A stretch of DNA of 61,086 bases, taken from the IMG/VR virus record IMGVR_UViG_3300046660_000208, positions 1-61,086 of that record; one strand, 5' to 3'. The DNA comes from a virus. A program made the position numbers and the translations under genes. The notes below the pieces were generated by a model that saw only the letters and a program-made list of their open reading frames with translations, was not told the DNA's origin and made no database searches. This document shows positions 49,772 through 56,382 of this stretch, one piece after another (within the stretch, counting starts at the first letter, position 1; each line of letters begins with the position of its first letter).

Positions 49772-49854
49772 TGGTGCTGGACACAGGATTCGAACCTGCG
49801 ACGTGGGATTCTTCCTTACAAGAGAAGCGCTTTCGACCGCTCAGCCAATCCAGC
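49772..49854 (-). tRNA. tRNA-Thr (UGU) with extended variable loop
   Basis: Acceptor GCTGGAT/GTCCAGC, A73, CCA encoded; anticodon stem CTTCT/GGAAG, loop CTTGTAA. The D-arm GCTGAGCGGTCGAAAGC is Ser-like and the variable region is 11 bases (AATCCCACGTC), long for Thr. Confidence 0.82.
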
Positions 49855-49867
49855 ATAGGAAAGACGC

Positions 49868-50194
49868 TTACGCGTCGATCCACTTAAAAATGTCTTCCCT
49901 AGTGATTTGCTTATCACCGTACTTATTAACCATGGCGAGTACGCGAGGCACAATAACAACCACTAGCTTATTGCTGCTGTGGATTTTTACCTCTACGGAC
50001 TTGTAAGCCCTGCCATCTAGAAACGCACGAGCTAAGAATGTGGCTCGATTTTCGTTCCTAACGTCCCATGTCCTATGTTGTCTCAGGGACCAGAACGCGG
50101 GCTTATTTTTTGCTTTTTGTTTCCTCTCTTCGAAACGGATAATTTTTGCTTCTTCAGTGAGGTGCTTAGATTTAACTTTAAGTTCGATACTCAT
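49868..50194 (-). CDS. 108-aa basic protein, unknown
   Basis: Begins MSIELKVKSKHLTEEAKIIR; very basic first half (RFEERKQKAKNKPAF, LRQHRTWDVRNENRATFLAR), C-terminal helical end QITREDIFKWIDA. Own promoter at 50204-50232. A nucleic-acid-binding role is suggested by charge only. Confidence 0.65.
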   Translation of the reverse strand: MSIELKVKSKHLTEEAKIIRFEERKQKAKNKPAFWSLRQHRTWDVRNENRATFLARAFLDGRAYKSVEVKIHSSNKLVVVIVPRVLAMVNKYGDKQITREDIFKWIDA

Positions 50195-50203
50195 TTGTAT
50201 TCT

Positions 50204-50232
50204 CCATTAGATTATTTGATTGCCATTGTCAA
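50204..50232 (-). promoter_or_regulatory. promoter for the 50194-49868 gene
   Basis: On the - strand CTTGACA, 17 bases, TAATGG (weak -10). Confidence 0.55.
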
Positions 50233-50333
50233 GTGATTATTTGACGATTTAAGGTGGCCCTCTAATGGAAAGTATTAATGTTTTTTCAAGCTACGTGTTA
50301 TCGCCCATTTTTAAATCCTTTATATGGGTAGTT

Positions 50334-50407
50334 TGGTGGGATTACCCGGAATCGAACCGAGGTAAAAGAGTTTAGAATTCCCTGCTCTACCATTGAGCTA
50401 TAATCCC
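50334..50407 (-). tRNA. tRNA-Arg (UCU), anticodon register ambiguous
   Basis: Acceptor GGGATTA/TAATCCC, A73, CCA encoded, D-arm GCTC/GAGC, T-loop TTCGATT. With stem AGGGA/ACTCT the loop is ATTCTAA and reads UCU (Arg); with the standard base 26 the stem is GGGAA/CTCTT and the loop TTCTAAA reads CUA (amber). The first has better pairing and a 5-base variable loop; both have a mismatch at 31-39. Confidence 0.75.
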
Positions 50408-50475
50408 TTTGGTCGAGGCTTCGCACCCCGTTGTCGATTGTCCCTTTTAACTACAGGCCTATCGATAATGCCAAT

Positions 50476-50556
50476 TGGTCTGAGTGGCAAGGATTTGAAC
50501 CTGCGACCTTCCTCTTGAATGGTCGAGGATGCTCTGTCCCGCTGAGCTACACCCAA
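50476..50556 (-). tRNA. tRNA with a 10-base anticodon loop (identity unclear)
   Basis: Acceptor TTGGGTG/CACTCAG (two wobble pairs), A73, CCA encoded; canonical D-arm GCTC/GAGC; anticodon stem TCCTC/GAGGA encloses GACCATTCAA, ten bases instead of seven; T-stem GCAGG/CCTTGC has a bulged T. Possible readings include UUC (Glu, with A33) or UCA (opal, with U33). Confidence 0.65.
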
Positions 50557-50589
50557 GTCATAAATTCAGTTGGTGATGATAATATCAAC

Positions 50590-50940
50590 TCAAGAAAAAT
50601 GTTTTTCCATGTGACACCTACAACAAAGTAGTATACATTTTTCTGCTTCGTTCAAGTAAGTTTCCCATGAAAGTTTGACCGCGTCGGAAGCGTTCATTTC
50701 TTTATTAGGATCAGGATGGTGCCACTCCAATGCGGCTCCTATTTTGTCATACCCACATTCTTGACAACCAATGTTTATTTTATGATTGCGCATCCTTTGT
50801 GAATACAAATGGTGCCGTAAGTTTTTTCGTTCTTGTTTAGAAAGTCCTTCGGGCATACAATCAAAACAAAATTTTCTGTTTGTTCCACCTGAGCCTTTTC
50901 TATTTGGTTCAAAATTTTTTGAGCAATAATCACAAAACAT
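50590..50940 (-). CDS. HNH endonuclease with zinc knuckles
   Basis: 116 aa from ATG 50940 (GGAA upstream; 50946 also possible). N-terminal zinc knuckle CDYCSKNFEPN ... FCFDC, then IGCQECGYDKIGAALEWHHP (HNH His pair) and CILLCCRCHMEKH. Homing-type endonuclease in the tRNA array. Confidence 0.8.
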   Translation of the reverse strand: MFCDYCSKNFEPNRKGSGGTNRKFCFDCMPEGLSKQERKNLRHHLYSQRMRNHKINIGCQECGYDKIGAALEWHHPDPNKEMNASDAVKLSWETYLNEAEKCILLCCRCHMEKHFS

Positions 50941-50957
50941 TATCATTTCCAAAATTA

Positions 50958-51034
50958 TGGTCGGAGTGATCAGGATCGAACTGATGACCTTACCGCCCCA
51001 AACGGTACGCGCTACCAGACTGCGCTACACTCCG
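50958..51034 (-). tRNA. tRNA-Pro (UGG)
   Basis: Acceptor CGGAGTG/CACTCCG (C1-G72 typical for Pro), A73, CCA encoded; anticodon stem TACCG/CGGTA, loop TTTGGGG. Confidence 0.92.
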
Positions 51035-51050
51035 TATTCTTTTATTGTGG

Positions 51051-51119
51051 GGCACCAGTACCTAATAAAATCAACTCAGATGCAGTGAGTTAAAGATCAG
51101 GTTTGCATCCCGGTGCCTC
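51051..51119 (-). tRNA. possible degenerate tRNA-like element
   Basis: On the - strand GCACCGG/CTGGTGC can form an acceptor stem followed by C and CCA; AACTCA-CTGCATC-TGAGTT resembles an anticodon arm (GCA, U33 present); only 15 bases follow where variable loop and T-arm should be. A competing hairpin GATGCA/TGCATC overlaps it. May be a decayed tRNA or another RNA. Confidence 0.3.
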
Positions 51120-51127
51120 CCAATAAA

Positions 51128-51190
51128 AGAATGTGCTAGGACGAACGAGTTACCGGCGTACCTGTAACTTCATTCTAAAGACGCCTAGCC
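51128..51190 (-). ncRNA. small structured element
   Basis: GCTAGG/CCTAGC encloses AGTTAC-aggtacgccg-GTAACT on the - strand. No tRNA features besides a CCTAGCA end. Unassigned. Confidence 0.35.
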
Positions 51191-51203
51191 GCCTTCTCAT
51201 TCA

Positions 51204-51344
51204 TTACAGAATAGAATTCTGCCTAGCAATTTCCCTGATATCACATCGTGAGATACCAAGATCGGCAAGTTCCCTATTTGTCAAACGCTCTAGCTCACGA
51301 ACCGTTTGACGCTGCTTCTTCCACTTATTGAGAAAATTGAACAT
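51204..51344 (-). CDS. DUF1127 (YjiS-like) small protein
   Basis: 46 aa, ATG at 51344 behind AAGGATTAAC. The DUF1127 core is clear: QTVRELERLTNRELADLGIS followed by RCDIREIAR. DUF1127 proteins are abundant in alphaproteobacteria, where some tune sRNA-linked phosphate and carbon metabolism. In a phage it was probably acquired from the host. Located in the tRNA array between tRNA-Ile and tRNA-Pro. Confidence 0.88.
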   Translation of the reverse strand: MFNFLNKWKKQRQTVRELERLTNRELADLGISRCDIREIARQNSIL

Positions 51345-51648
51345 GTTAATCCTTGTAATGTTCTAGTTTTCTCCTCCACTGATCTTCTCCCAATATAAAT
51401 TGGAGAAAGACTGTATTGCTTCCCATGCAATTAAATCACCAAGGGCACTTAAACTATCTGTAAAGAAAGGTGTTTACAGAGTAGAGCGGGACGGTCCACA
51501 ATTCCAAAAGGCTTTTACGAAGAGCTTCCCCATTACTCACCTAATGTCGTTTTATCTAGTTCGGTGTACGCCGATCATTCCCTCAACAGCCCTTATCGCT
51601 ATGATTTGGCACATCGTACAACGTACCGGCTTATAGCTATGGTGAACT
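51345..51648 (-). other. 304-base gene-free stretch with hairpins
   Basis: No convincing gene. On the - strand three consecutive hairpins precede DUF1127: CTGTAAA/TTTACAG, ATTGC/GCAAT and TTCTCCAAT/ATTGGGAGAA (one bulge); a further CGG-CCG hairpin lies nearer tRNA-Ile. Could be a leader or an RNA gene. Confidence 0.4.
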
Positions 51649-51725
51649 TGGTATCAGTGACTTGACTTGAACAAATGACCTCTTCCTTATCAGGGAAGTG
51701 CTCTAACCAACTGAGCTACACTGAC
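51649..51725 (-). tRNA. tRNA-Ile (GAU)
   Basis: Acceptor GTCAGTG/CACTGAT (G-U at the end), A73, CCA encoded; D-arm GCTC/GAGC; anticodon stem CTTCC/GGAAG, loop CTGATAA; T-loop TTCAAGT. Confidence 0.9.
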
Positions 51726-51726
51726 A

Positions 51727-52007
51727 AACTGTTTCTGAAGGCAGGTTTATGACTAACCTTATTTAAGTGAGGCGGACAGTACGCGACATCACCCTTCAAA
51801 ACTTTTTGTTTCTGAGCCTTCACCCTCTAGCTTTCTGCAAGACCTAGGATGACCTTCGCCGCAAATTGCGTCCAATTCGCTGACACCGTTTACCAGACCC
51901 CCGAAAGTTTCCAGACTTTCTTCGCGATAACTGACGTGCCGAAGGTGAAGCTCAGAAACAGCACCTTTGATCCTGATATATGACGACTTTGGGCCGCTAA
52001 TTTTGGA
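51727..52007 (-). ncRNA. large structured leader RNA of the tRNA operon
   Basis: Begins about 7 bases past the 52014 promoter. Three domains: GGCACCT/AGGTGCT closing ~40 bases; a ~16-bp long-range helix GTTTCTGAGCTTCACC / GGTGAAGGCTCAGAAAC (one bulge, 51827-51959) closing ~100 bases that contain GAAAGT/ACTTTC; and GAAGG/CCTTC closing an AGGTT/AACCT hairpin. tRNA-Ile follows at once. No coding frame and no known RNA family recognised. Confidence 0.55.
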
Positions 52008-52013
52008 GGTGCC

Positions 52014-52042
52014 ATTATTGTGGTTGATTTGGTTTGTGTCAA
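52014..52042 (-). promoter_or_regulatory. promoter of the structured RNA and tRNA-Ile
   Basis: On the - strand GTTGACA, 17 bases, AATAAT. Confidence 0.7.
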
Positions 52043-52101
52043 CGGTTTACAACCATCCGCATGTCTAGGATTGTTCCAGTAGTGCCGGAACCGTGCCAGA
52101 T

Positions 52102-52212
52102 TTACTTGCTTGCTTGAGATTTACTTGAGGCTGGTCTAACTTCTACGCCATTAATAAAAACAGCGACGTACTTAGTGCCATCAAGATTAATAATTTCTTT
52201 AGTCGTTACCAC
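52102..52212 (-). CDS. 36-aa small protein
   Basis: GTG start at 52212 overlapping the end of the upstream gene; reads VVTTKEIINLDGTKYVAVFI then NGVEVRPASSKSQASK. Beta-hairpin-like. It is a plausible coupled small gene, not recognised. Confidence 0.4.
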   Translation of the reverse strand: MVTTKEIINLDGTKYVAVFINGVEVRPASSKSQASK

Positions 52213-52402
52213 GAGTCACCTCTCCATAAAATTTCAGGTGAATGATGGTTCTTCCGGTCGGGTACGGATAACCATCATCCCCATCTACATATTCTCTTTC
52301 GATATTTACGTCCCTTACATTAACTCTCTTACCGTCTAGAATAACGTTAAAGCTTTTGGCTTCATCTGGATCAGCCGGAATTGAATTAATATAAAGATTC
52401 AT
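52199..52402 (-). CDS. 67-aa hypothetical protein
   Basis: ATG at 52402; the longer frame to 52489 runs through the tRNA-Met gene and is rejected. MNLYINSIPADPDEAKSFNV, beta-rich, ends TIIHLKFYGEVTRGND. Directly downstream of tRNA-Met on the same transcript. Confidence 0.6.
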   Translation of the reverse strand: MNLYINSIPADPDEAKSFNVILDGKRVNVRDVNIEREYVDGDDGYPYPTGRTIIHLKFYGEVTRGND

Positions 52403-52418
52403 TTCACACTCTATGTTT

Positions 52419-52495
52419 TGGTTGCGGGTGTCAGAATCGAACTGACGTGATTGGCTTATGAGACCATGCTGGAACCGCCTCCAGTCCAACCCGCA
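52419..52495 (-). tRNA. tRNA-Met (CAU)
   Basis: Acceptor TGCGGGT/ACCCGCA, A73, CCA encoded; anticodon loop CTCATAA; D-arm CTGGA/TCCAG; T-stem GTCAG/CTGAC. A CAU anticodon could also be a lysidine-modified Ile tRNA; initiator features (C1-A72 mismatch) are absent. Confidence 0.82.
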
Positions 52496-52523
52496 GAATT
52501 TTTTTATTTCATTTAATGCGTAA

Positions 52524-52552
52524 ACTATAACACAGGTTTTTCAAAATGTCAA
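52524..52552 (-). promoter_or_regulatory. promoter at the head of the tRNA array
   Basis: On the - strand CTTGACA, 17 bases, TATAGT, about 25 bases before tRNA-Met. Confidence 0.88.
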
Positions 52553-52854
52553 GAGTTAATTTTGTAATTTTTATTAAATTCTTTATTTCCCATGATATTA
52601 AATGTGCCGTCGTCATTAAAAATTACATAATCATTGACATGAACTGTGTAAGACTCAATCGTCAGTCCGTATGTGCCGTGGCGATCATGATTAAAGTCTA
52701 GACGGAAACCGGAACGCTCTTTATCGAAATTTAAAAGAAAATCTGCGCAGTTATATTGTTGAAACAGGTACTCAATAAGTGAAAGCGCGTTGGTGTAATT
52801 GAATTGAGTAGCTTTGACATTGTCAGCTACTTTGGTGTAAGATTTAAACATCAA
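52549..52854 (-). CDS. 101-aa hypothetical protein
   Basis: Begins MMFKSYTKVADNVKATQFNY; later VHVNDYVIFNDDGTFNIMGNKEF. The pattern 'xxVxAxQF ... DYVIFxD...F...EF' is shared with the genes at 53378 and, more loosely, 52851, so these look like paralogues. Function unknown. Confidence 0.65.
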   Translation of the reverse strand: MMFKSYTKVADNVKATQFNYTNALSLIEYLFQQYNCADFLLNFDKERSGFRLDFNHDRHGTYGLTIESYTVHVNDYVIFNDDGTFNIMGNKEFNKNYKINS

Positions 52855-53144
52855 ACAACCTCAGATGTGACTAGATACAATCGTGCAAACTCTTCCTGAG
52901 TATAAACAGTATGTGCAATGTTATGCCAAATAATATACGACCCTACAACAATGTCGGAGCGTTCCGAAACTTCTTCTTCAGAAACGTTTTTATAAAAATA
53001 AAGTCCATTAGAGTGGATATCGATGTTTACATTTTTATCCTTGTAACGCTCCAAGAGCCAAAGCCTTACCTCACTCTTATTTTCTTCCGTCATGAGGAAG
53101 CATTCAAACTCAGGCGGCTTATTCATTACAATGTACTTAGGCAT
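52851..53144 (-). CDS. 97-aa hypothetical protein
   Basis: Begins MPKYIVMNKPPEFECFLMTE; has VVGSYIIWHNIAHTVYTQEEF, similar in layout to its neighbours at 52549 and 53378. Overlaps the downstream gene by 4 bases. Confidence 0.65.
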   Translation of the reverse strand: MPKYIVMNKPPEFECFLMTEENKSEVRLWLLERYKDKNVNIDIHSNGLYFYKNVSEEEVSERSDIVVGSYIIWHNIAHTVYTQEEFARLYLVTSEVV

Positions 53145-53415
53145 AGTCTTTAATCCATTCTTCGATGATTGATTTGGTAACAGCGCCGATCTTAGTCGCG
53201 ACCAGTTCTCCAGCCTCGTTATAGATTTGAATCGTCGGCGTTGCTTTGATTTTCTGCTGATCAGCTATATCAGGGTTTTCGTCAATGTCAATCACTTTGT
53301 GACGAAACCCATCTAAATTTTTAACTAGGAACTGAGACGGAGCGTCCCACGACGTGACATAAGCCGTAATGAAATAATTAGTCAAGAACTCTGTTCCACT
53401 TTGTAAGGTCATCAC
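53137..53415 (-). CDS. thioredoxin-fold protein lacking the redox cysteines
   Basis: 92 aa. The thioredoxin layout is readable: YVTSWDAPSQFLVKNL where WCxxC would be, KVIDIDENPDIADQQKIKAT, then PTIQIYNEAGELVATKIGAV with the cis-Pro. The CxxC is replaced by DAPS, so it should not be a disulphide reductase. It may act as a binding or chaperone module. Confidence 0.7.
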   Translation of the reverse strand: MMTLQSGTEFLTNYFITAYVTSWDAPSQFLVKNLDGFRHKVIDIDENPDIADQQKIKATPTIQIYNEAGELVATKIGAVTKSIIEEWIKDYA

Positions 53416-53755
53416 TGTCAGTGGGCCATGACTTTGGGATATATGGATTTAATACAGGATCATATTTTACAGGCACTACCGCAATCGGTACAGGCTCGAA
53501 AACTTCGTTGAACTGCTCTACGCTCAGGAAATCATAATCCTTATCGTCAAAAACGACATATTCACCCTCAGATATATCTATATAGTAATCTCCCGCACTG
53601 ACAAAAAGTACGCCATCTTCATTCAGGCTTACGTTGAAGATAACTCTATCATTAGTTCTTTTTTGAATATTATCTAGGATTTTCCCTAAATTATTTAAAT
53701 TCAATTGAAGCGCAGTGACTTCCGAATTTTTCGGTCTATATTTAACATCAGTCAT
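53378..53755 (-). CDS. 125-aa hypothetical protein
   Basis: Begins MTDVKYRPKNSEVTALQLNL; contains GDYYIDISEGEYVVFDDKDYD and FLSVEQFNEVFEPV, then a Pro-rich tail. Shares its pattern with 52549. The leader contains a hairpin that includes the GGAG ribosome-binding element (53766-53788). Confidence 0.65.
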   Translation of the reverse strand: MTDVKYRPKNSEVTALQLNLNNLGKILDNIQKRTNDRVIFNVSLNEDGVLFVSAGDYYIDISEGEYVVFDDKDYDFLSVEQFNEVFEPVPIAVVPVKYDPVLNPYIPKSWPTDSDDLTKWNRVLD

Positions 53756-53765
53756 TAAATGAAAA

Positions 53766-53788
53766 GCTCCACAAATTTAATTATGGAG
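53766..53788 (-). promoter_or_regulatory. leader hairpin holding the ribosome-binding GGAG
   Basis: On the - strand GCTCCA-taattaaatttg-TGGAGC, near the predicted 5' end of the transcript; GGAG in the 3' arm lies 11 bases before ATG 53755. Confidence 0.45.
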
Positions 53789-53790
53789 CC

Positions 53791-53819
53791 TTTGTAACAT
53801 AGTGATTTAGAAAAGTCAA
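53791..53819 (-). promoter_or_regulatory. promoter for the 53755-52549 gene group
   Basis: On the - strand CTTGACT, 17 bases, TACAAA (weak -10). Confidence 0.6.
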
Positions 53820-53826
53820 GCAAAAA

Positions 53827-54153
53827 TTAAAGCTGTGATGCTCTTTTCCATAACGCGTCTAGATCAGCTTCCGTCATGCCTTGCAGCATCCCGAAAACAC
53901 TTACGAATTTATTATTCCGTTTAAAAACCGTTGCGCCGCACAATTGCATATTAGCATCGAACTGTTCATCTTCAGGAAGAGCCGCAATGAAATTAACGAA
54001 CTGCGCCGGTAGTGTGCCAGTCATAACGGCCCCAAGGGCTGCTTCTTTAGTGATTAGGCCCATGATAGCCAGTTCCTGAAAGAATTGGCGATCACTAATT
54101 TCCGTTGGCACGAAATCTTCTGTTACAGCATTTCCCCATAATCTAGGTGCCAT
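53827..54153 (-). CDS. 108-aa protein downstream of the tail fibre
   Basis: Begins MAPRLWGNAVTEDFVPTEIS; helical, contains FFQELAIMGLITKEAALGAV and ends LDALWKRASQL. Follows the LamG fibre gene by 3 bases, a common place for fibre-assembly chaperones; that role is inference. Confidence 0.55.
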   Translation of the reverse strand: MAPRLWGNAVTEDFVPTEISDRQFFQELAIMGLITKEAALGAVMTGTLPAQFVNFIAALPEDEQFDANMQLCGATVFKRNNKFVSVFGMLQGMTEADLDALWKRASQL

Positions 54154-54156
54154 GTC

Positions 54157-56328
54157 TTAACTCCACTGTTGTACCGCGCCTGAAATAAGCGCATTTTTGT
54201 CGTTTAATATTCTGACACGGTATTTCATTGAGGTGCCTGAAGGCTGAGACGAAATGCTTGCCGTGCCCTCGTACTGCCTAATGCCGCTATAATTTTCTGT
54301 CAATACCAATGTGACAGCGGTCCATGTCGTGCCACCGTCGCGCGATACTTCGCCAATGATGTCAGTGTTAGCCACTAATGTAGCGCTGCCTGTGACTTGA
54401 ATAGAGAGACGTGACGTGGTTGGAACGGCGAGCGCTGTGACAGGAACAGATTCCAAAGTCATATTGCTGTAAGTAACAGAATTTGTTCTGACTTCCATAC
54501 CAGTGATATAATATCTAGCTGCCTGTGAAGCGGCGGTGTAGCCTGTTGGTGCAGCAATTGATGCCTCAGCCGCGCTCGCTTTAAAGTAGTTTGAGTAGCT
54601 TTGGCCTACATCTATCGCTGAACATATAGTAGTATTTGTTGGAATATCAAATGCAACTACGAGATCGTTGCCAACGGTGCCTATGTCAAAATTGATCCAA
54701 TCACTCCATATTTCTGTGTTGGGAGATATTGTGATATTGTTACTGCCGCCGTTATACGTGACTCGAACAGGGGTAGTGCTAACAGTATCCATGTGCCAAG
54801 CGCTACCTGAAGACGCTTTCCTTCCAAGAAACGTATTGTTTATAATTGATGTACCAGAACCTCCAGTTAGGCGGATTCTGAAAGAAGTTCCTCCAGTTGA
54901 AAGCGCGGTAGAGTCAAGTACAGTTCTAAGAGCATAGCTTGACGAAGCTGTAGATTCCGTAGAAGTTTTTACTGACAAGGCGGTTGTCCCAGCACTGGTG
55001 GGGTAATAATTATCATTAGTGAAATCGTAAACTTGATTTGTAGTGCTAGTTCCAGATGCTAAGGCATATGGGGCGTTAGGCGGTGTGAAATTAGCGGTCC
55101 AACGCGCCGAAGAGCTAATTCTATACTCATCCAAGAAGAGATTTGATCCACTTAGATTATAGGCAGCACCTATGATAGGACGATTTGCATACGCTGATAT
55201 GCTAGTGCCATCCGTGAATGCAGAACCTTCTTGAACACCGTTTAGGTATATTTTAGTTACACCTGAACTTCTTACAAGGGCCACGTGATACCAAGTATTC
55301 GCCACGATGAGGTTTGTACCGGTAATTCTAGTAGCACCTGTGGAATAATACGAAAGAACATTTGTCGTCGTAATATAGAAAACAGAGTTAATAGAACCCG
55401 GAGACGAATCAGGTCGTGAATCGTAGATATAATCTGAAACATTTACAGCGGGTCGTCTTACCCAAGCGTCAATCGTGAAATCTCCAGTGCCAAATCCATA
55501 TTTCAAATATTGATATGGGTTTACTAGTGCGCCTCCCGCCATGCTAAGGCAGGAACCTCCAAATTTTGACTGAGCCGTGGTAATAGCGGCATTTCCATAC
55601 ACGTCCCATCTTGGTTTAGATGTTAGCGGGCCGAAGCCAGAATCAATTGCTACTTTCTTTGCATTTGTTTCATCAAAATGTAGGCAAGTAATTGTGTCTG
55701 CATCAATTCCGTTATATACTGTGCCAATATTAATTCCATCTTCAGAATCATAAGGGTCAGCGATTCCGCCTGCCATACCGTTTCGAATGCCTTTAATATC
55801 AGCCATATCGAGGGCGAGGATAGAGATATTTTTATTTGCCACGTCAAGGCCTACAGCGTTAGCACTCGCCGTGGTTCCATTCGCAGTTATATTAGATTCA
55901 ATAGTTACGAGTGAGGCTTCTAATGTGCCCGCGCCGCGAGTCACCAACGTTGTGGTATAGTCACCTGAAGTAGGATTGACGTTGCCTGATCTGCCGTTGA
56001 AAGAGGAAACACCAGCAACAGCACCAGTCGCAACACCGGCCCAATATTTGGCGGAACGTTTACCCGGCTCTACTTCGTTAGGACTTTCGGCCCATAACGC
56101 AGCTTTATCGCTGAAACCTGAAGCAGACGTTGCAGCGGCTTGTGCCATGGTGACGAAACCACCAGCCGTCGTGCCGATCTGAGCATAAAATTTTGAAATG
56201 CTTGGGACCGAGCCAGTATCAATCCCGATATCTTGAGAAGAACTTCCGTTGACAATGTTATCAAGGCGCGTCATGTTGACGCTTAGCTTGTCAATTTTTG
56301 CTTGAATCTCTGTAGCACTGTCGGCCAT
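54157..56328 (-). CDS. tail fibre with LamG/concanavalin-like domain
   Basis: 723 aa. N-terminal helical stalk (MADSATEIQAKIDKLSVNMT) and Ala-rich segment with ALWAESPNEVEPGKRSAKYWA, a fibre-base motif; then a laminin-G-like jelly roll (KFGGSCLSMAGGALVNPYQY, WYHVALVRSSGVTKIYLNG, LFLDEYRIS). The C-terminal part is beta-rich and serine/threonine-rich. Likely binds host surface sugar. Own promoter at 56369-56397. Confidence 0.82.
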   Translation of the reverse strand: MADSATEIQAKIDKLSVNMTRLDNIVNGSSSQDIGIDTGSVPSISKFYAQIGTTAGGFVTMAQAAATSASGFSDKAALWAESPNEVEPGKRSAKYWAGVATGAVAGVSSFNGRSGNVNPTSGDYTTTLVTRGAGTLEASLVTIESNITANGTTASANAVGLDVANKNISILALDMADIKGIRNGMAGGIADPYDSEDGINIGTVYNGIDADTITCLHFDETNAKKVAIDSGFGPLTSKPRWDVYGNAAITTAQSKFGGSCLSMAGGALVNPYQYLKYGFGTGDFTIDAWVRRPAVNVSDYIYDSRPDSSPGSINSVFYITTTNVLSYYSTGATRITGTNLIVANTWYHVALVRSSGVTKIYLNGVQEGSAFTDGTSISAYANRPIIGAAYNLSGSNLFLDEYRISSSARWTANFTPPNAPYALASGTSTTNQVYDFTNDNYYPTSAGTTALSVKTSTESTASSSYALRTVLDSTALSTGGTSFRIRLTGGSGTSIINNTFLGRKASSGSAWHMDTVSTTPVRVTYNGGSNNITISPNTEIWSDWINFDIGTVGNDLVVAFDIPTNTTICSAIDVGQSYSNYFKASAAEASIAAPTGYTAASQAARYYITGMEVRTNSVTYSNMTLESVPVTALAVPTTSRLSIQVTGSATLVANTDIIGEVSRDGGTTWTAVTLVLTENYSGIRQYEGTASISSQPSGTSMKYRVRILNDKNALISGAVQQWS

Positions 56329-56350
56329 TAATTAATATCCCAAATATAAA

Positions 56351-56382
56351 AATAGTGTTATAGCAGAAACTATAACACTATT
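56351..56382 (-). terminator. terminator overlapping the fibre promoter
   Basis: AATAGTGTTATAG - 6-base loop - CTATAACACTATT, 13-bp perfect stem followed by TTTATATTT on the - strand. Confidence 0.75.

Noticed and set aside
51052-51125. Reading 51052-51125 as a + strand tRNA-Ala (UGC)
   Set aside because: Acceptor mismatch, no U33, no D-arm GG and wrong strand relative to the array promoters; the - strand reading is better but also weak.
51400-51636. 78-codon + strand open frame in the tRNA region
   Set aside because: No ribosome-binding site, no protein-like features, and it crosses hairpins of the - strand structured stretch.
46051-52495. Regularly spaced similar short blocks that could suggest CRISPR
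   Set aside because: The similar blocks are tRNA T-arms (GGTTCGAATCC-like) at tRNA spacing; there are no identical repeats with unique spacers and no cas operon. The Cas4-like gene at 9774 is a phage recombination nuclease.
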